From Nocardioides terrigena (GTDB lineage: Bacteria; Actinomycetota; Actinomycetes; Propionibacteriales; Nocardioidaceae): a stretch of 64,000 nt of DNA. Location: contig NZ_PZYY01000005.1 of assembly GCF_003047265.1 (NCBI RefSeq), positions 62,001-126,000 of the forward strand, given 5' to 3'. The number at the start of each line of letters is the position of its first letter. Within the stretch, counting starts at the first letter, position 1. A program made the translations under genes and the position numbers. The notes under the pieces were generated by a model. That model searched no databases, had not been told where the DNA came from, and saw nothing but the letters and a program-made list of their open reading frames with translations. Positions 35,286 through 42,936 of the stretch are shown piece after piece.

Positions 35286-36154
35286 CGCAGGCCCTCGCCG
35301 CTGTCGCCCTGGGCGGCCAGGTGGCGCAGGAACGCCGCCATCGTCGGCGTCTCCAGGACGGCCGGGTCGACCGTGGTCGAGTCCCCACCCGCGATGAGCA
35401 ACGCGAACTCGATGTCGCCCTGGGGCGTGCGGTACTTCACCGCCGCGGTGTCCTCCACCGGGGCGTACGCCGCCGCCTCGGCAGGCGCCCTGACCTCCTC
35501 CAGCAGGTCGACGTCGGCGTAGACCCCCAGCACACCTTGGCTGTCGAGGAAGACGGGGCCCTCGGCGACGGACTTCCGTGCGAACTCGACCTGGTCGACG
35601 AGCCAGTCCCGGAACGTGGCGTGCCGCTTGCGGGCGTCGTCCCACGTGGCCGACGACGGGCGACCGTCGCCACCGGTTAGCACCATCCACCGTTCCTCGC
35701 CGTCACGCACCAGCGCGACAGCGAAGGACTGCTGCGGCGCCTCGAAGTCGAGCGGGTTGGCGACGACCTCCTTCACCTCGACCCCCTGGAGCACCGTGAG
35801 GCCCTCGCCGTCGATCTCCACCCACTGCACCGCGAGCGGCGCGTCGGGATTGCCGGGCGCGGGCACCCGGCGGATCGGGACGCCCGTCGTCGTCGTCTCC
35901 GACGGGCTCGGGCTCTCCGCAGTCGCCGGCGACGGGTCGGTGGCGACCCGCCCGGCGTCGGCGCCGGGGTCACCGGGAAGAGCGGCCCAGCCGACGCCCC
36001 CGATGACCAGCGCCGCGGCGACCGAGGCGGCACCCGCCGCGATCCGGCGGCGTCGTACGGCGGCGCGTCCGGCCTCCACGTACGTCGCGGGGGCCGGGGG
36101 TGTGGGGCCGTCGCCGAACGACCGCTCGATCTCGTCCGCCCACCTGGTGTCCAT
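35282..36154 (-). CDS. single-pass membrane protein coupled to a sigma factor
   Basis: Protein of 290 residues with no named domain that I recognise. The cytoplasmic N-terminus (about 1-38) ends in RRRR, a transmembrane helix spans about 40-60, a Thr/Ser/Pro-rich linker follows (65-95), and a roughly 190-residue extracellular domain makes up the rest. Topology and coupling to the downstream sigma gene suggest an anti-sigma factor or signal receptor, but the N-terminus lacks a clear zinc anti-sigma HxxxCxxC motif. In most ECF pairs the sigma gene comes first; here it comes second. The ATG at 36154 is preferred over a GTG at 36187 because a GGAGAGG site lies upstream. Confidence 0.6.
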   Translation of the reverse strand: MDTRWADEIERSFGDGPTPPAPATYVEAGRAAVRRRRIAAGAASVAAALVIGGVGWAALPGDPGADAGRVATDPSPATAESPSPSETTTTGVPIRRVPAPGNPDAPLAVQWVEIDGEGLTVLQGVEVKEVVANPLDFEAPQQSFAVALVRDGEERWMVLTGGDGRPSSATWDDARKRHATFRDWLVDQVEFARKSVAEGPVFLDSQGVLGVYADVDLLEEVRAPAEAAAYAPVEDTAAVKYRTPQGDIEFALLIAGGDSTTVDPAVLETPTMAAFLRHLAAQGDSGEGLR

Positions 36155-36230
36155 GGCTGCTGTCCTCTCCCCGTCCGTCACCGTCACCGGGAGTACGGAG
36201 CGCGGGGTCCGATCGGTTGTCCGACCGGGG

Positions 36231-36803
36231 TCAGATCGTGTCGGGCATCAGCATCGCGAGCGTCGCGCGACCGCGGGACGCGTGCCGGTGCACGGTCGTC
36301 ACGTCGATCCCCAGCGCGCCCGCCACCTCGTCGGCCGGCAGGTCGAGCCAGTCGTGCAGCACCAGCACCTTGCGCTGGACCGCGGGCAGCGACTGGAGGC
36401 CGTCGAAGATCAGCGACTGGTCCTCGACGGGGAAGTCGTCGGCGCGGTTCTCCCCGCAGCTGCGCGGGCTCGGCGAGTCCTGCACGTCCAGGCGGGCGAG
36501 CGCGCGGTGGACGAAGGCGTCCGCCTCGGCGGCGTCGGACAGGTGCGGCCAGGCGTCCTCGAGGCGGGCGAGCGTGCGTCGTACGGCGTCCTCGGCCCGC
36601 AGCCAGTCGCAGCAGATCGCGTGGGCCACCCGGCGCACGTGCTGCTGGCGGGCCACGAGGTAGTCGGCGAAGCCGTCGGCGACCCGGACGTCGCGACGCG
36701 CGCGCCAGCCGGCCACGTGCCGGCGTGCGACGTAGACGTCGGCCGATGCGTACCCGTCGAACGACGCGTCGATCTCGTGCACCCAGTCGATGCTGGTGGT
36801 CAT
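36231..36803 (-). CDS. SigE-like sigma factor, divergent
   Basis: Sigma-70-like protein of 190 residues, related to the one at 34788-35285 but more diverged. Region 2 begins near residue 43 (ADGFADYLVARQQHVRRVAHAICCDWLRAEDAVRRTL). Region 4 is LPAVQRKVLVLHDWLDLPADEV followed by GIDVTTVHRHASRGRATL (about 142-183). The first 40 residues are an extension absent from the other copy. The linker between regions 2 and 4 holds two Cys, one of them in SPRSCGEN. It may form a tandem with the downstream membrane protein/sigma pair, 76 bp away. An AGGGGGA ribosome site precedes the ATG. Confidence 0.75.
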   Translation of the reverse strand: MTTSIDWVHEIDASFDGYASADVYVARRHVAGWRARRDVRVADGFADYLVARQQHVRRVAHAICCDWLRAEDAVRRTLARLEDAWPHLSDAAEADAFVHRALARLDVQDSPSPRSCGENRADDFPVEDQSLIFDGLQSLPAVQRKVLVLHDWLDLPADEVAGALGIDVTTVHRHASRGRATLAMLMPDTI

Positions 36804-36917
36804 GGCGGTTCCCCCTCGCCTGTGCTGCAGTCCCGAGCGGCGCCCCGGCGGGCGTCACGTCTCAAGACGCAGCGAATGGTCGTTCGGTTGCGTCGGTGGG
36901 CAGATCCGCCCGGTGGA

Positions 36918-37265
36918 TCAGACCTGTCCGGTGACGATCACGGCGACCGCCGCGAGAGCGGCCAGCACACCGAGGACGAGGGCGGCCCGGCCCGCGGGCG
37001 CCGCCAGCGGGTCCGCGGTCGTCGACGCCGACCACCCGAGCCCGGCCCCGGCCAGTCCCAGCAGGAGACCGGGCAGTCCCTGCGCGACCATGCTGTACGA
37101 CCCGGCGTCGGCGTTGGTCCCGAGGAAGAGGTAGAAGACGGCGCTGCCGAGCATCCCTCCGCCCATCAGGCCCACGAGCGCGAGGCCCAGTCCTGTGAAG
37201 GCCCGCGTGCGGGCGGCCTGGTCGGTGCTGTCCTGCGTGAGGCGCGCGTCGTACTGATCGTTCAT
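36918..37265 (-). CDS. small three-helix membrane protein
   Basis: Unrecognised 115-residue protein. The hydrophilic N-terminus (MNDQYDARLTQDSTDQAARTR) is followed by three hydrophobic segments at about 24-48, 61-80 and 92-112, so it is an integral membrane protein. The ATG is preceded by GGGGAA. It lies 114 bp upstream of the sigma-like gene on the same strand and 149 bp from divergent fba. No function can be stated. Confidence 0.6.
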   Translation of the reverse strand: MNDQYDARLTQDSTDQAARTRAFTGLGLALVGLMGGGMLGSAVFYLFLGTNADAGSYSMVAQGLPGLLLGLAGAGLGWSASTTADPLAAPAGRAALVLGVLAALAAVAVIVTGQV

Positions 37266-37348
37266 GGTGGTTCCCCGTCGTTCATGGCCGCGCGAGCGCG
37301 ACCCCCGTGGGGGTGAAGGCTAGCCGTCTCGGCGTCGCTCGTCCGCCG

Positions 37349-37377
37349 TTCGCAGACCGGCCGGTAGCCACTAGTGT
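37349..37377 (+). promoter_or_regulatory. candidate promoter of fba
   Basis: TTCGCA (-35-like, 4 of 6 matches to TTGACA) and TAGTGT (-10-like) with a 17-bp spacer, ending 37 bp before the fba ATG. The leader would be about 30 nt with an AAAGGA ribosome site. Confidence 0.45.
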
Positions 37378-37414
37378 CGGAGGCGTCCCGAGACGTCCTC
37401 CCAAAGGATCCGAC

Positions 37415-38449
37415 ATGCCCATCGCCACCCCCGAGGTCTACGCGCAGATGCTGGACGCCGCGAAGGACAAGTCCTTCGCCTACCCGGCCATCAACGTGTC
37501 CTCGTCCCAGACCCTCAACGCCGCCCTCAAGGGCTTCGCGGACGCGGGGTCCGACGGCATCATCCAGATCTCGACCGGTGGTGCGGAGTACCTCTCCGGT
37601 CCGAGCGTCAAGAACATGGTGACCGGCTCCGTCGCCTTCGCGGCGTACGCCGCCGAGGTCGCGAAGAACTACCCCGTCAACATCGCGCTGCACACCGACC
37701 ACTGCCCTAAGGACAAGCTCGACGGCTTCGTCCGGCCGCTGATCGACATCTCCGCCGAGCGCGTGGCCCGGGGCGAGGCGCCCCTCTTCCAGTCGCACAT
37801 GTGGGACGGCTCGGCCGTGCCGCTGGAGGAGAACCTCCAGATCGCGCAGGAGCTCCTCGAGAAGTGCGCGGCCGCGCACATCATCCTCGAGGTCGAGATC
37901 GGCGTGGTCGGCGGCGAGGAGGACGGTGTCGTCGGCGCGATCGACGACAAGCTCTACTCCACCCCCGAGGACGCGCTCGCGACCGTGCGCGCGCTCGGGG
38001 CCGGCGAGAAGGGCCGCTACATGACGGCCCTGACGTTCGGCAACGTGCACGGCGTCTACAAGCCCGGCAACGTCAAACTGCGCCCGGAGATCCTCAAGCA
38101 CGCCCAGGAGGCCGTCGTGGCCGAGCTCGGGCTGGAGTCCGGAGCCCGGCCGTTCGACCTCGTCTTCCACGGCGGGTCCGGCTCGACCGCCGAGGAGATC
38201 GGCGCGGCCGTCGACTACGGCGTCGTGAAGATGAACGTCGACACCGACACCCAGTACGCCTTCACCCGCCCGGTCGCCGCCCACATGTTCGCCAACTACG
38301 ACGGCGTGCTCAAGGTCGACGGCGAGGTCGGCAACAAGAAGCAGTACGACCCGCGCGCCTGGGGCAAGGCGGGCGAGGCCGGCATGGCCGCTCGCATCGT
38401 CGAGGCCTGCGAGAACCTCCGCTCGGCGGGCACCGCGCTGGGCGCCTGA
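37415..38449 (+). CDS. fba: class II fructose-bisphosphate aldolase
   Basis: Class IIA zinc aldolase of 344 residues. Visible are YPAINVSSSQTLNAALKGF (about 23-41), the catalytic-Asp/zinc-His motif ALHTDHCPKDKLDGF (about 92-106), EIGVVGGEEDG (about 167-177), GNVHGVYKPGNVKL (about 209-222) and HGGSGSTAEEI (about 249-259) with zinc and phosphate ligands. It cleaves or forms fructose 1,6-bisphosphate in glycolysis and gluconeogenesis. The ATG at 37415 has an AAAGGA site 6 bp upstream. The gene is followed by a long palindrome that may terminate it. Confidence 0.95.
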   Translation: MPIATPEVYAQMLDAAKDKSFAYPAINVSSSQTLNAALKGFADAGSDGIIQISTGGAEYLSGPSVKNMVTGSVAFAAYAAEVAKNYPVNIALHTDHCPKDKLDGFVRPLIDISAERVARGEAPLFQSHMWDGSAVPLEENLQIAQELLEKCAAAHIILEVEIGVVGGEEDGVVGAIDDKLYSTPEDALATVRALGAGEKGRYMTALTFGNVHGVYKPGNVKLRPEILKHAQEAVVAELGLESGARPFDLVFHGGSGSTAEEIGAAVDYGVVKMNVDTDTQYAFTRPVAAHMFANYDGVLKVDGEVGNKKQYDPRAWGKAGEAGMAARIVEACENLRSAGTALGA

Positions 38450-38491
38450 CCTTCACCCTCGCGCCGTCGGGAAACCAACCCGGCCGGACGC

Positions 38492-38576
38492 GACAAGTAA
38501 CGCGGTGTTAGTCAGACGGGACGAGGCTTCGAAGCCCTGTTTCGTCCGACTGACACCGCGTTACTTGTCCGGGGCG
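38492..38576. repeat. palindromic element E1, 3' of the AbiEi-like gene
   Basis: Arms 38492-38518 and 38543-38569 pair at 25 of 27 positions (left arm begins GACAAGTAACGCGGTG). The whole 78-bp unit is centred on TTCGAA at 38528-38533, inside the perfect 12-bp palindrome GGCTTCGAAGCC. The right 38 bases (38539-38576) recur with one difference at 39729-39766. It ends 3 bp from the stop codon (38580-38582) of the minus-strand gene that follows, and lies 42 bp after the fba stop. Confidence 0.85.
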
Positions 38577-38579
38577 ATC

Positions 38580-39566
38580 TCAACCGGCGTTCCGACGCCG
38601 CACGACGTACGGCGCCAGGTCGCTGATGTCGGTGCCGTAGCGCGCCACGGTGGTGGCGTACTCCCGCGCGAAGCGGCGCAGGGCAGCCTCCGGGTTGCGG
38701 GTGTCATGGTCCGTGATGCGCGAGACCCCCAGCTTGAAACCGGTGATGAAGTCCTGTCGGGTCTTCTCGCGCCAGAGGTCCTCGCGGGCCGGCTTCCCGT
38801 CGATGCCGTACTTGAGCAGACCGTCCGGTTCGAAGATGTGACGCCCGACCCGGATGTCGCACCAGACGGTACGGTCCCCGTCCCTGAGCCCGAACTGGCA
38901 CTCGGGTCTGCCCAGACCGAGCTGCCAGACCAACCAGCGTCCCAGCGACTCGAGGTACGACTCGGCGAGCGGATCTGCCCGCTCGATGGCCACGCGAGCA
39001 CCTCTGATCCCGCGCCAGTGGTGCATGGCCGTGGCGACCTTGACCAGCTCTGCGCGCGAGACACCGTTGCGGAGCGCTGCGTCGCATGCGGCGAGCCCGT
39101 GGGCCGGTCCGTGCTCCCGGGCCATGTCCACGGCCGTCCTGGCCAGGCTCAGGACGGGCAGGCCGTCGGCCTGCGTCCGCTGTGAGGCGGTGGTCACGGC
39201 TCCGTGGTGCTTGATGCCGGCGTCGATGCGGCTGCCCCGCACGTGGTCCCGGGTGACGTGGACGAGAGCCGTGCGCGGATCGGGCGTGCCGATGCGGTGC
39301 ACCAGGGCCGCCGAGTCATGACTCAGGTGGTGACCGACCTCGAGCACGAGTCGTGCCGCATGGATCCGGGTGAGGGGGCGCCCGCGGAAGTCGTCGAGCT
39401 CCTCCCACGTCGACCGCTGCACGTACACACCGCGCCGCACCCGCTCCCACTCACCCGTCACCACGAGTCGACGGATCGCGTCGGGATCGAGACCGGCGGC
39501 CAGCGCCTGGCGCCACGTGATGAGCCCGTGCTGATGGACGGCGGGGAGGTACGACGTGAGGTCCAT
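38580..39566 (-). CDS. AbiEi antitoxin-like winged-helix protein with nuclease-fold C-terminus
   Basis: Protein of 328 residues. The N-terminus is the AbiEi-type winged helix (HQHGLITWRQALAAGLDPDAI, then GEWERVRRGVYV, about 11-50), followed by the middle domain typical of AbiEi-like proteins (SLARTAVDMAREHG). The C-terminus (about 215-290) resembles the PD-(D/E)XK fold of DUF559 proteins: AESYLESLGRWL, then WCDIRVGRHIFEPDG with K three residues later. No AbiEii toxin gene is adjacent, so it is not an ordinary AbiE pair. The gene lies between two palindromes of the same family (E1, E2). The ATG at 39566 is chosen by homology; GTG at 39605 is possible. Confidence 0.7.
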   Translation of the reverse strand: MDLTSYLPAVHQHGLITWRQALAAGLDPDAIRRLVVTGEWERVRRGVYVQRSTWEELDDFRGRPLTRIHAARLVLEVGHHLSHDSAALVHRIGTPDPRTALVHVTRDHVRGSRIDAGIKHHGAVTTASQRTQADGLPVLSLARTAVDMAREHGPAHGLAACDAALRNGVSRAELVKVATAMHHWRGIRGARVAIERADPLAESYLESLGRWLVWQLGLGRPECQFGLRDGDRTVWCDIRVGRHIFEPDGLLKYGIDGKPAREDLWREKTRQDFITGFKLGVSRITDHDTRNPEAALRRFAREYATTVARYGTDISDLAPYVVRRRNAG

Positions 39567-39683
39567 GGCGGCTGACTGCCCCGCGCCACGCGGTCCACAC
39601 TCCACCCATCGCCGGCTGGGGACGGTCTCGGTCTGCGTGGTGGCTGTGGAGGGCAGGGGGCCCGATCACGGGGCCCCACCAGT

Positions 39684-39766
39684 CAAGTAACGCGGTGTTA
39701 GTCGCGCGAGACAGCCAGTCGACGGCCCGTTTCGTCCGACTAACACCGCGTTACTTGTCCGGGGCG
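39684..39766. repeat. palindromic element E2, 5' of the AbiEi-like gene
   Basis: Arms 39684-39704 and 39737-39757 pair perfectly over 21 bp (CAAGTAACGCGGTGTTAGTC and on), centred on GTCGAC at 39718-39723. The left arm shares 20 bases with E1 and the right end shares 37 of 38 bases, in the same orientation; the inner 30 bases differ. It lies 117 bp upstream of the gene start and 37 bp from the acetyltransferase stop. Confidence 0.85.
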
Positions 39767-39803
39767 GGGGAGGGCCGGGGCGGCGGCGCGGCGAGGACCG
39801 GAG

Positions 39804-40262
39804 TCAGTCCAGCGTGCGCTCGTAGTAGAACGACAGCGCCCCGTCGGGGCGGCCCTCGGTCCGGTCGAAGCCGGCCGACTCGTAGAGCTTGCGCGCGGCC
39901 ACGTCGTCCTCGGAGGTGCCGAGGTCCATGTAGTCGGCGCCGCGCTCCCGGGCGGTCGCCATGCAGGCCTCGAGGAGCGTCCGGCCGATGCCCTGCCCGC
40001 GCAGGGACGGTACGACGTACAGCTCGGCGAGGTAGGCCTCGAGCGCCGGACCCCACAGCGAGCGCCGCAGCCGCAGCACGCCCACCCCGTCGGCCTCACC
40101 GGCGACCAGCACCACCGTGTCGTCGCCCTCGACCAGGGTGGCGAGGTGCTCGGCCAGCCACTCGGGCCCGGGCGACGGCTCGTCGTACTCCCGGTTGAAG
40201 TCGTCCAGCAGCCGCGCGGCGAGCGGCGCCTCCTCGGCGGTGATCACGCGCACGTCGACCAT
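39804..40262 (-). CDS. GNAT family N-acetyltransferase
   Basis: GNAT acetyltransferase of 152 residues. The acetyl-CoA loop is VVPSLRGQGIGRTLLEACMATARERG (about 82-107, R/Q-x-x-G-x-G/A form), preceded by the beta-bulge strand EAYLAELYVVP, with a C-terminal KLYESAGFDRTEG (about 129-141). It transfers an acetyl group to an amine; the substrate is unknown. A TAGGCT box lies 6 bp before the ATG. Confidence 0.88.
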   Translation of the reverse strand: MVDVRVITAEEAPLAARLLDDFNREYDEPSPGPEWLAEHLATLVEGDDTVVLVAGEADGVGVLRLRRSLWGPALEAYLAELYVVPSLRGQGIGRTLLEACMATARERGADYMDLGTSEDDVAARKLYESAGFDRTEGRPDGALSFYYERTLD

Positions 40263-40268
40263 GCGCCG

Positions 40269-40274
40269 AGCCTA
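40269..40274 (-). promoter_or_regulatory. -10 box of the acetyltransferase gene
   Basis: TAGGCT on the minus strand, 6 bp before the ATG at 40262; leaderless arrangement. Confidence 0.45.
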
Positions 40275-40293
40275 GGACGAAACTCCGACCAAC

Positions 40294-40333
40294 GGCAGGG
40301 GCCCGCCCCCGAGGTTCGGGAGCGGGCCCTGCC
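40294..40333 (-). terminator. terminator of the SSS transporter gene
   Basis: Stem of GGCAGGGGCCCGC against GCGGGCCCTGCC, 12 pairs with one bulged G and a 15-nt loop, beginning 15 bp after the transporter stop. It separates the transporter operon from the acetyltransferase gene. Confidence 0.7.
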
Positions 40334-40348
40334 CTGGTTGTACGACGC

Positions 40349-42064
40349 TCAGCGGGCGCCGGCGTTGCCCGGGACGTCGTCGGGGTCGCCGTACAGGTCC
40401 TCGTGCGACTGGTGCTGCGCGAGGTCCTTCTGGACGCGCGGGTCGTCCGCGTCGGCGATGTAGTCGAACGGGATGGTCTCGTCCTCGCCGTTGGACACCT
40501 TGGCGGCGTTGAGGATCGCGCTGAGCACGACCGAGATCACCAGGTTGAGCACGAACGCCGTCATGGCGATGTAGCCCATCTGCTCCAGGCCCGGGATCAT
40601 CCCGAGCGAGCCGCCGAAGTTCTTGCCGGTGACCGGGTTGACCACCTGGTAGGCCTCGACGGTGCCGTAGACCATCGCGACCGCCCAGCCGGCGAGCAGG
40701 GCGTAGCGGTGGAACCAGCGGGTGTAGAGGCTGAACACCACGACGGGGAAGGTCTGCAGGATCCAGATCCCGCCGAGCAGCTGGAAGTTGATCGCGTTCT
40801 GCTTGTCCAGGGTCAGCACGAAGATCAGCGCGAAGCCCTTGACGACCAGCGACATCAGCTTGGAGACCTTGGCCTCCTGCGCCGGGGTGGCCGCGGGGTT
40901 GAGCCACTCCTTGTAGATGTTGCGGCTGAACGTGTTGGCCGCGGCGATCGACATGATCGCGGCCGGCACGAGCGCACCGATCGCGATCGCGGCGAAGGCC
41001 ACGCCGGCGAACCACGCCGGGAACATGTCCTCGAACAGCTGCGGGATCACCAGCTGCGCGTTGGGCTCGCCGTCGAGGCCGATCGGGTTGGTGCCCGCCG
41101 CGATGGCCACCCAGCCGAGCAGGGCCAGCAGGCCGAGCACGAAGGAGTAGGCCGGCAGGATCGCGGCGTTGCGCCGGATCGTGTTGCGGCTGTTGGACGA
41201 CAGCGACGCGGTCACCGAGTGCGGGTACATGAACAGCGCGAGCGCCGAGCCGAGCGCCAGGGTGGCGTACGCCCAGTGGGTGCCGTCCACCGAGATGAAG
41301 GTGCCCGTGGGCTTGCCGGTGGCCTCGTTGGTGGTCGCCATCTTGTCCTGGGCCGCCCCGAAGATCTCGGTCCAGCCACCCACCTGCCCGGGCAGGTAGA
41401 TCACCGCGACGATGATGACGAGGTAGATGAGGATGTCCTTGACGAACGCGATGACCGCGGGTGCGCGCAGGCCGCTCGAGTACGTGTACGCCGCCAGCAG
41501 CGCGAACGCGATGAACAGTGGCGCGTCCTTGGCAATGATGTTGTCGCCGCCGCCGAGGCCGGCCACCTCGAGCACCGCCTGGATGCCGACGAGCTGGAGC
41601 GCGATGTAGGGCATCGTCGCCACGAAGCCGGTGACGGCGACCGCGAGCGACAGGGCGCGGGAGTTGTAGCGCCCGCGCACGAAGTCGGCCGTGGTGACGT
41701 AGCCGTGGCGGTGGCTCACCGACCACAGTCGGGCCATGAAGATGAAGATGATCGGGTAGAGCACGATCGTGTAGGGCACCGCGAAGAAGCCCGCCACTGC
41801 ACCGGTCGCGAACATCGCCGCCGGCACGGCGACGAAGGTGTACGCCGTGTAGAGGTCGCCGCCGAGCAGGAACCAGGTGATCCAGGTGCCGAACTTGCGG
41901 CCGCCGAGGCCCCACTCGTCGAGGGACTCCAGCGAGTCCGCCCGCTTGAAGCGCGACGCCATGAAGCCGGCCACCGTCACGATCGCGAAGAGCACGATCA
42001 GGACGGCCAGCGCGACGCCGTTGATGCCCGTGTCGGTCGCCATCACGGCCAGCTGCGCGCTCAT
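40349..42064 (-). CDS. sodium:solute symporter (SSS family, monocarboxylate-type)
   Basis: Na+/solute symporter of 571 residues with about 13 hydrophobic segments. SSS features are GGRKFGTWITWFLLGGDLYTA (about 54-74), MYPHSVTASLSSNSRNTIRRNA (about 289-310) and AALAIG-like AAIAIGALVPAAIMSIAAANTFSRN (about 367-391). The HSVTASLSS stretch and pairing with a DUF3311 protein resemble actinobacterial monocarboxylate permeases of the MctC type (acetate, propionate, pyruvate); the substrate is inferred from that likeness only. A charged cytoplasmic tail follows residue 530. The ATG overlaps the DUF3311 stop (ATGA). Confidence 0.88.
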   Translation of the reverse strand: MSAQLAVMATDTGINGVALAVLIVLFAIVTVAGFMASRFKRADSLESLDEWGLGGRKFGTWITWFLLGGDLYTAYTFVAVPAAMFATGAVAGFFAVPYTIVLYPIIFIFMARLWSVSHRHGYVTTADFVRGRYNSRALSLAVAVTGFVATMPYIALQLVGIQAVLEVAGLGGGDNIIAKDAPLFIAFALLAAYTYSSGLRAPAVIAFVKDILIYLVIIVAVIYLPGQVGGWTEIFGAAQDKMATTNEATGKPTGTFISVDGTHWAYATLALGSALALFMYPHSVTASLSSNSRNTIRRNAAILPAYSFVLGLLALLGWVAIAAGTNPIGLDGEPNAQLVIPQLFEDMFPAWFAGVAFAAIAIGALVPAAIMSIAAANTFSRNIYKEWLNPAATPAQEAKVSKLMSLVVKGFALIFVLTLDKQNAINFQLLGGIWILQTFPVVVFSLYTRWFHRYALLAGWAVAMVYGTVEAYQVVNPVTGKNFGGSLGMIPGLEQMGYIAMTAFVLNLVISVVLSAILNAAKVSNGEDETIPFDYIADADDPRVQKDLAQHQSHEDLYGDPDDVPGNAGAR

Positions 42065-42396
42065 CGGTCACCGTCCGTGCTGTCCGAGCCGTCCGGACCG
42101 GGGCCCGCGATGGACTCGCCCGGCGTACGACGCGGGCGCGCGGCCAGCGTCAGCCGGTAGGCCGTGTAGGTCAGCGCGGAGCACAGGAAGACCCAGAGGA
42201 ACTGGTACCAGAAGAAGAACGGGAACCCGAGGAGCTCCGGCTCGATCCTGGCGTACGACGGCACCCACATGAGGGCGACGATCGGGATCATCAGCAGCAC
42301 GCCTGCGGTGATCATCTTGCCGCGGTCGGTGGGTGGGACCTGAGGGGTGTGGCCGCGCTCAGGGCGCGGCTGAGGAGGGGTGTGCCCGAGAGTCAT
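42061..42396 (-). CDS. DUF3311 protein, small partner of the symporter
   Basis: Small membrane protein of 111 residues. After a hydrophilic, Pro-rich N-terminus (1-25) come two hydrophobic helices, about 28-46 (ITAGVLLMIPIVALMWVPS) and 57-80 (FPFFFWYQFLWVFLCSALT), with the DUF3311 pattern Y-x(6)-LLGFPFFFWYQ. DUF3311 genes sit directly before SSS symporter genes in many actinobacteria and probably encode an accessory subunit. The overlap with the symporter start implies coupled translation. The 110-bp spacer upstream shows nothing recognisable. Confidence 0.85.
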   Translation of the reverse strand: MTLGHTPPQPRPERGHTPQVPPTDRGKMITAGVLLMIPIVALMWVPSYARIEPELLGFPFFFWYQFLWVFLCSALTYTAYRLTLAARPRRTPGESIAGPGPDGSDSTDGDR

Positions 42397-42506
42397 GCGC
42401 GGGAGGTTACCCCTCGTGACTCACGTCACCGCAAGGCCCGGGCCGTCTCAGGCGCGCGACCCGGCGAGGACGCCCGCCAGCAGGCCGGCGCGACCGCCGG
42501 CCCGCC

Positions 42507-42932
42507 TCACAGCAGTGCGTCGGCCGCCGCGGGGCTGGAGTCGCGCAGGAAGGTGGAGCAGCGCTCCCACTCCTCGGTCTCGCCGATGGCGCGGGCGCTG
42601 ACCGCGAGGAGCGCCAGCGCGCGCAGGAACCCGCGGTTGGGCTCGTGCTCCCACGGCACCGGGCCGTGGCCCTTCCAGCCGTTGCGGCGCAGCATGTCGA
42701 GGGAGCGGTGGTAGCCGACCCGGGCGTAGGCGTAGACGGTCACGTCGTCGGCGCCGGCCTCCTGGGCCTGGAGGGCCAGTGCGGCCCACGCGGCGGGCGA
42801 CGCCGGGTGGCGGCGTACGACGGCGGCAGGGGCGTCGCCACCGGCCAGCTCGGCGTCGGCGGGGTCCACGGGGAGGTGGGTGGGAGGGGGGCCGGCCATC
42901 AGGTCGCCGCCCTGGAAGGGGCCAGTGCTCAT
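42507..42932 (-). CDS. DUF3151 family protein
   Basis: Soluble protein of 141 residues matching the actinobacterial DUF3151 family: HPASPAAWAALALQAQEAG (about 42-60), AYARVGYHRSLDMLRRNGWKGHGPVPWEHEPNRGFLRAL (about 68-106). The function is unknown; the helical repeats resemble a TPR-like scaffold. It lies 4 bp downstream of the GntR gene and is probably co-transcribed with it. In many actinobacteria DUF3151 genes lie near fba and purA, and both occur in this window. Confidence 0.85.
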   Translation of the reverse strand: MSTGPFQGGDLMAGPPPTHLPVDPADAELAGGDAPAAVVRRHPASPAAWAALALQAQEAGADDVTVYAYARVGYHRSLDMLRRNGWKGHGPVPWEHEPNRGFLRALALLAVSARAIGETEEWERCSTFLRDSSPAAADALL

Positions 42933-42936
42933 GCGG

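Noticed and set aside
38492..38576. E1 considered as a simple bidirectional terminator for fba and the AbiEi-like gene
   Set aside because: It may well terminate, and I cannot exclude that role, but it does not explain the second copy upstream of the gene, the shared 38-bp end, or F2 between divergent genes.
38580..39566. A complete AbiE type IV toxin-antitoxin pair
   Set aside because: Neither neighbour encodes an AbiEii-type nucleotidyltransferase toxin; they are fba and an acetyltransferase.
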